The notes under the pieces are model-generated. The model searched no databases. It saw nothing but the letters and a program-made list of their open reading frames with translations, and was not told the DNA's origin. DNA of 7,364 bases, taken from positions 1-7,364 of the forward strand of contig JAUTXM010000336.1 of the NCBI GenBank assembly GCA_030838025.1. The letters are read 5' to 3'. Origin of the DNA: Acidimicrobiaceae bacterium (GTDB lineage Bacteria > Actinomycetota > Acidimicrobiia > Acidimicrobiales > Palsa-688). Shown piece after piece: positions 6,298 through 7,364 of the stretch (position 1 is the first letter of the stretch; each line of letters opens with the position of its first letter). Both the position numbers and the translations under genes were made by a program.

Positions 6298-6313
6298 GTT
6301 TACTATAGGAAAT
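6298..6313 (-). promoter_or_regulatory. Operator-like palindrome copy, distal site upstream of the radical SAM gene
   Basis: The minus strand reads ATTTCCTATAGTAAAC, 14 of 16 bases matching the consensus. Its core, plus-strand TTTACTATAGGAAA (6299-6312), is a palindrome with one mismatched pair. It lies in the 75-nt gap between the unrecognised gene (stop at 6332) and the radical SAM start. The gap therefore looks like a real promoter region rather than read-through spacing. Confidence 0.6.
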
Positions 6314-6331
6314 CGCGTCGGGGAACGGAAG

Positions 6332-7039
6332 TCAATGGTCGGACTCGATCTTGTGGCGCCGATCCGCGATCGCCGAGCGCCACTGGTTGAGGTCGTCGAA
6401 CTCTTTCTCCACGACGTCACCCGGCCGACGCTCGCCGGTCGCGGGGTCGAGCTCGACCTCGATCAGGACGAACTGCGGGGCACCTGTCGCCCCGTCGATA
6501 TTGATCGTCTGCTCCAGCGCCCAGCCGCTCGCGACGTGCATCTCGAGGGTCGTCGTCGGCATGGGCGGCCAAGTCGTGGGAGGGGTTCCTCGTTCGAGCA
6601 CGACCCAGGTCGCGCCGGCCGCCACTGCGGCCGCAATCTGGTGTATCCGCTGCTCGCGGTGCATTTCCGCCTCCAACTGGCGGTAGCGCATGAGGCAGGC
6701 CGCGGCGCCGATCAAGGCGAAGTCGAGCTGGCCCCCGAGGGCGCTCTCGTCCGCCAGGCGGCGGACGCGGTCAGCCATCCGGGGCGCTTCATCGACCAGT
6801 GAGGGCAGGTCGCGGCACGCCAACTGCAGCTCGACAGTCGTTTCGCCGACCAGGCGCACGACCCGTTCGTAGCTTTCAGGTCTGACCATGATCATGGGGT
6901 AGAGGCGATCCTCGGCGGCGCGCCATTCGGCGAGCAACGCCGCCGGAACGGCGGTCGACGCGTTCTCCGAGTCCCGCGATCCGGCCGCTTTGGGATCCCC
7001 ACTCAAATCTTTCGCCTCCCTTGCCGCACCCTGATTCAT
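6332..7039 (-). CDS. Hypothetical protein, no family recognised
   Basis: 235 residues from ATG at 7039, or 224 from TTG at 7006. The TTG has AGGGAGG about 8 nt upstream, whereas the ATG has no ribosome binding site and abuts the palindromic operator, so the shorter form is credible. Residues 1-32 are polar and disordered-looking. The middle (about 38-142) is mostly helical: YPMIMVRPESYERVV (47-61), then a small-residue helix FALIGAAACLMRYR (107-120) leading into a charged helix. The C-terminal half has beta-like stretches (ATWVVLERG, TTLEMHVASGW, PQFVLIEVELD) and ends in a charged helix. It has no signal peptide or clear catalytic motif. It lies between two promoter regions carrying the same operator, divergent from carbamate kinase and upstream of the radical SAM operon, which suggests shared control. 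Confidence 0.75.
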   Translation of the reverse strand: MNQGAAREAKDLSGDPKAAGSRDSENASTAVPAALLAEWRAAEDRLYPMIMVRPESYERVVRLVGETTVELQLACRDLPSLVDEAPRMADRVRRLADESALGGQLDFALIGAAACLMRYRQLEAEMHREQRIHQIAAAVAAGATWVVLERGTPPTTWPPMPTTTLEMHVASGWALEQTINIDGATGAPQFVLIEVELDPATGERRPGDVVEKEFDDLNQWRSAIADRRHKIESDH

Positions 7040-7053
7040 ATACTATCGTAAAC
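7038..7053 (+). promoter_or_regulatory. Operator-like palindrome copy, hypothetical gene / carbamate kinase intergenic region, site 1
   Basis: The plus strand reads ATATACTATCGTAAAC, 13 of 16 bases matching GTTTACTATAGTAAAC. It overlaps the candidate ATG of the minus-strand hypothetical gene and is oriented toward carbamate kinase. Confidence 0.55.
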
Positions 7054-7056
7054 GCT

Positions 7057-7072
7057 GTCTCCTATTGTTTAC
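7057..7072 (+). promoter_or_regulatory. Operator-like palindrome copy, hypothetical gene / carbamate kinase intergenic region, site 2
   Basis: The plus strand reads GTCTCCTATTGTTTAC, 11 of 16 bases matching the consensus, centred 19 nt from site 1. GTAAAC of site 1 and GTTTAC here also form an inverted pair with a 13-nt spacer. TATTGT could act as a -10 element for carbamate kinase, giving a leader of about 28 nt. Confidence 0.4.
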
Positions 7073-7102
7073 CCGTTACCTCTCACTGGGAGCCGTCGAC
7101 CG

Positions 7103-7364
7103 ATGGCCAAGACCGCTGTCGTCGCCTTGGGCGGCAATGCACTGATCCGAGAAGGGCAGTCCGGCACCTACCAGGAGCAGGAGGCCAACGCCACCGCCAT
7201 GGCCAAGTCGGTGTGCTCGCTCCTGCGCACCGGATGGCGGGTCGTGCTGGTCCATGGCAACGGCCCGCAGGTCGGCAACCTGGCCATCCAGCAGGAAGAG
7301 GGGGCGGCCCTCGTGCCCGCCCTGCCGCTGTTCGCCCTGGGCTCCATGACCCAAGGCCAGCTCG
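7103..7364 (+). CDS. arcC: Carbamate kinase (N-terminal part, cut by window edge)
   Basis: 87 codons are visible before the window ends. The protein starts MAKTAVVALGGNALI, with the amino-acid-kinase glycine motif ALGGNAL (8-14), then VLVHGNGPQVGNL (48-60), the carbamate kinase signature, and SMTQGQL (81-87), all in the family order. The enzyme interconverts carbamoyl phosphate plus ADP with carbamate plus ATP, usually as the ATP-yielding end of catabolism of arginine, agmatine, allantoin or related compounds. The ATG at 7103 has GGGAG about 10 nt upstream. It is transcribed divergently from the hypothetical gene and preceded by two copies of the shared palindrome. Neither a carbamoyltransferase nor arginine deiminase is in view, so the source of carbamoyl phosphate is unknown. 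Confidence 0.93.
   Translation, partial: MAKTAVVALGGNALIREGQSGTYQEQEANATAMAKSVCSLLRTGWRVVLVHGNGPQVGNLAIQQEEGAALVPALPLFALGSMTQGQL

Noticed and set aside
1..7364. Search for CRISPR arrays, tRNA/rRNA genes, insertion-sequence ends and transposases
   Set aside because: No repeat-spacer pattern, cloverleaf-like sequence, terminal inverted repeats or transposase motifs were seen; genes fill nearly all of the window.

Overview
The window is high-GC DNA (I judge about two-thirds G+C by eye) with several GTG starts, overlapping stop/start junctions and long antisense shadow frames. It looks like an actinobacterial chromosome, but nothing in it fixes the genus. It holds nine recognisable genes with almost no spare sequence. 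The outer two run off the window: a PLP-dependent enzyme on the left and a carbamate kinase on the right.

Left half, minus strand, read right to left: a phosphosulfolactate synthase (ComA family, 2703-3530), a Cys-containing protein of unknown function (1706-2653), an aspartase/fumarase-superfamily lyase (330-1721) and a D-cysteine desulfhydrase/ACC deaminase-like PLP enzyme (1-295, partial). Three of these four match the enzyme classes of the bacterial coenzyme M route known from Xanthobacter: sulfite addition to PEP, phosphate elimination by an aspartase/fumarase-superfamily enzyme, and PLP-dependent sulfur chemistry. I read this half as a biosynthetic operon for coenzyme M or a related small sulfonate/thiol.

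Right half: a divergent AIR-synthase-like protein (3571-4602, plus) meets tail-to-tail an operon of a radical SAM enzyme (5075-6256, minus) and a GNAT acetyltransferase (4589-5068, minus). This trio resembles the Sll0787 / MSMEG_0567 / MSMEG_0568 families of the Nit1C nitrilase cluster, but no nitrilase is visible here. Then come an unrecognised protein (6332-7039, minus) and, divergent from it, a carbamate kinase (7103 onward, plus).

The three promoter regions (3525-3570, 6257-6331, 7037-7102) are AT-rich islands. Each carries a pair of copies of a 16-bp near-palindrome, consensus GTTTACTATAGTAAAC. This ties both halves to one probable regulon. The main proposal is that a coenzyme M-type sulfonate operon and a Nit1C-type trio act together as one co-regulated pathway whose product is unknown.
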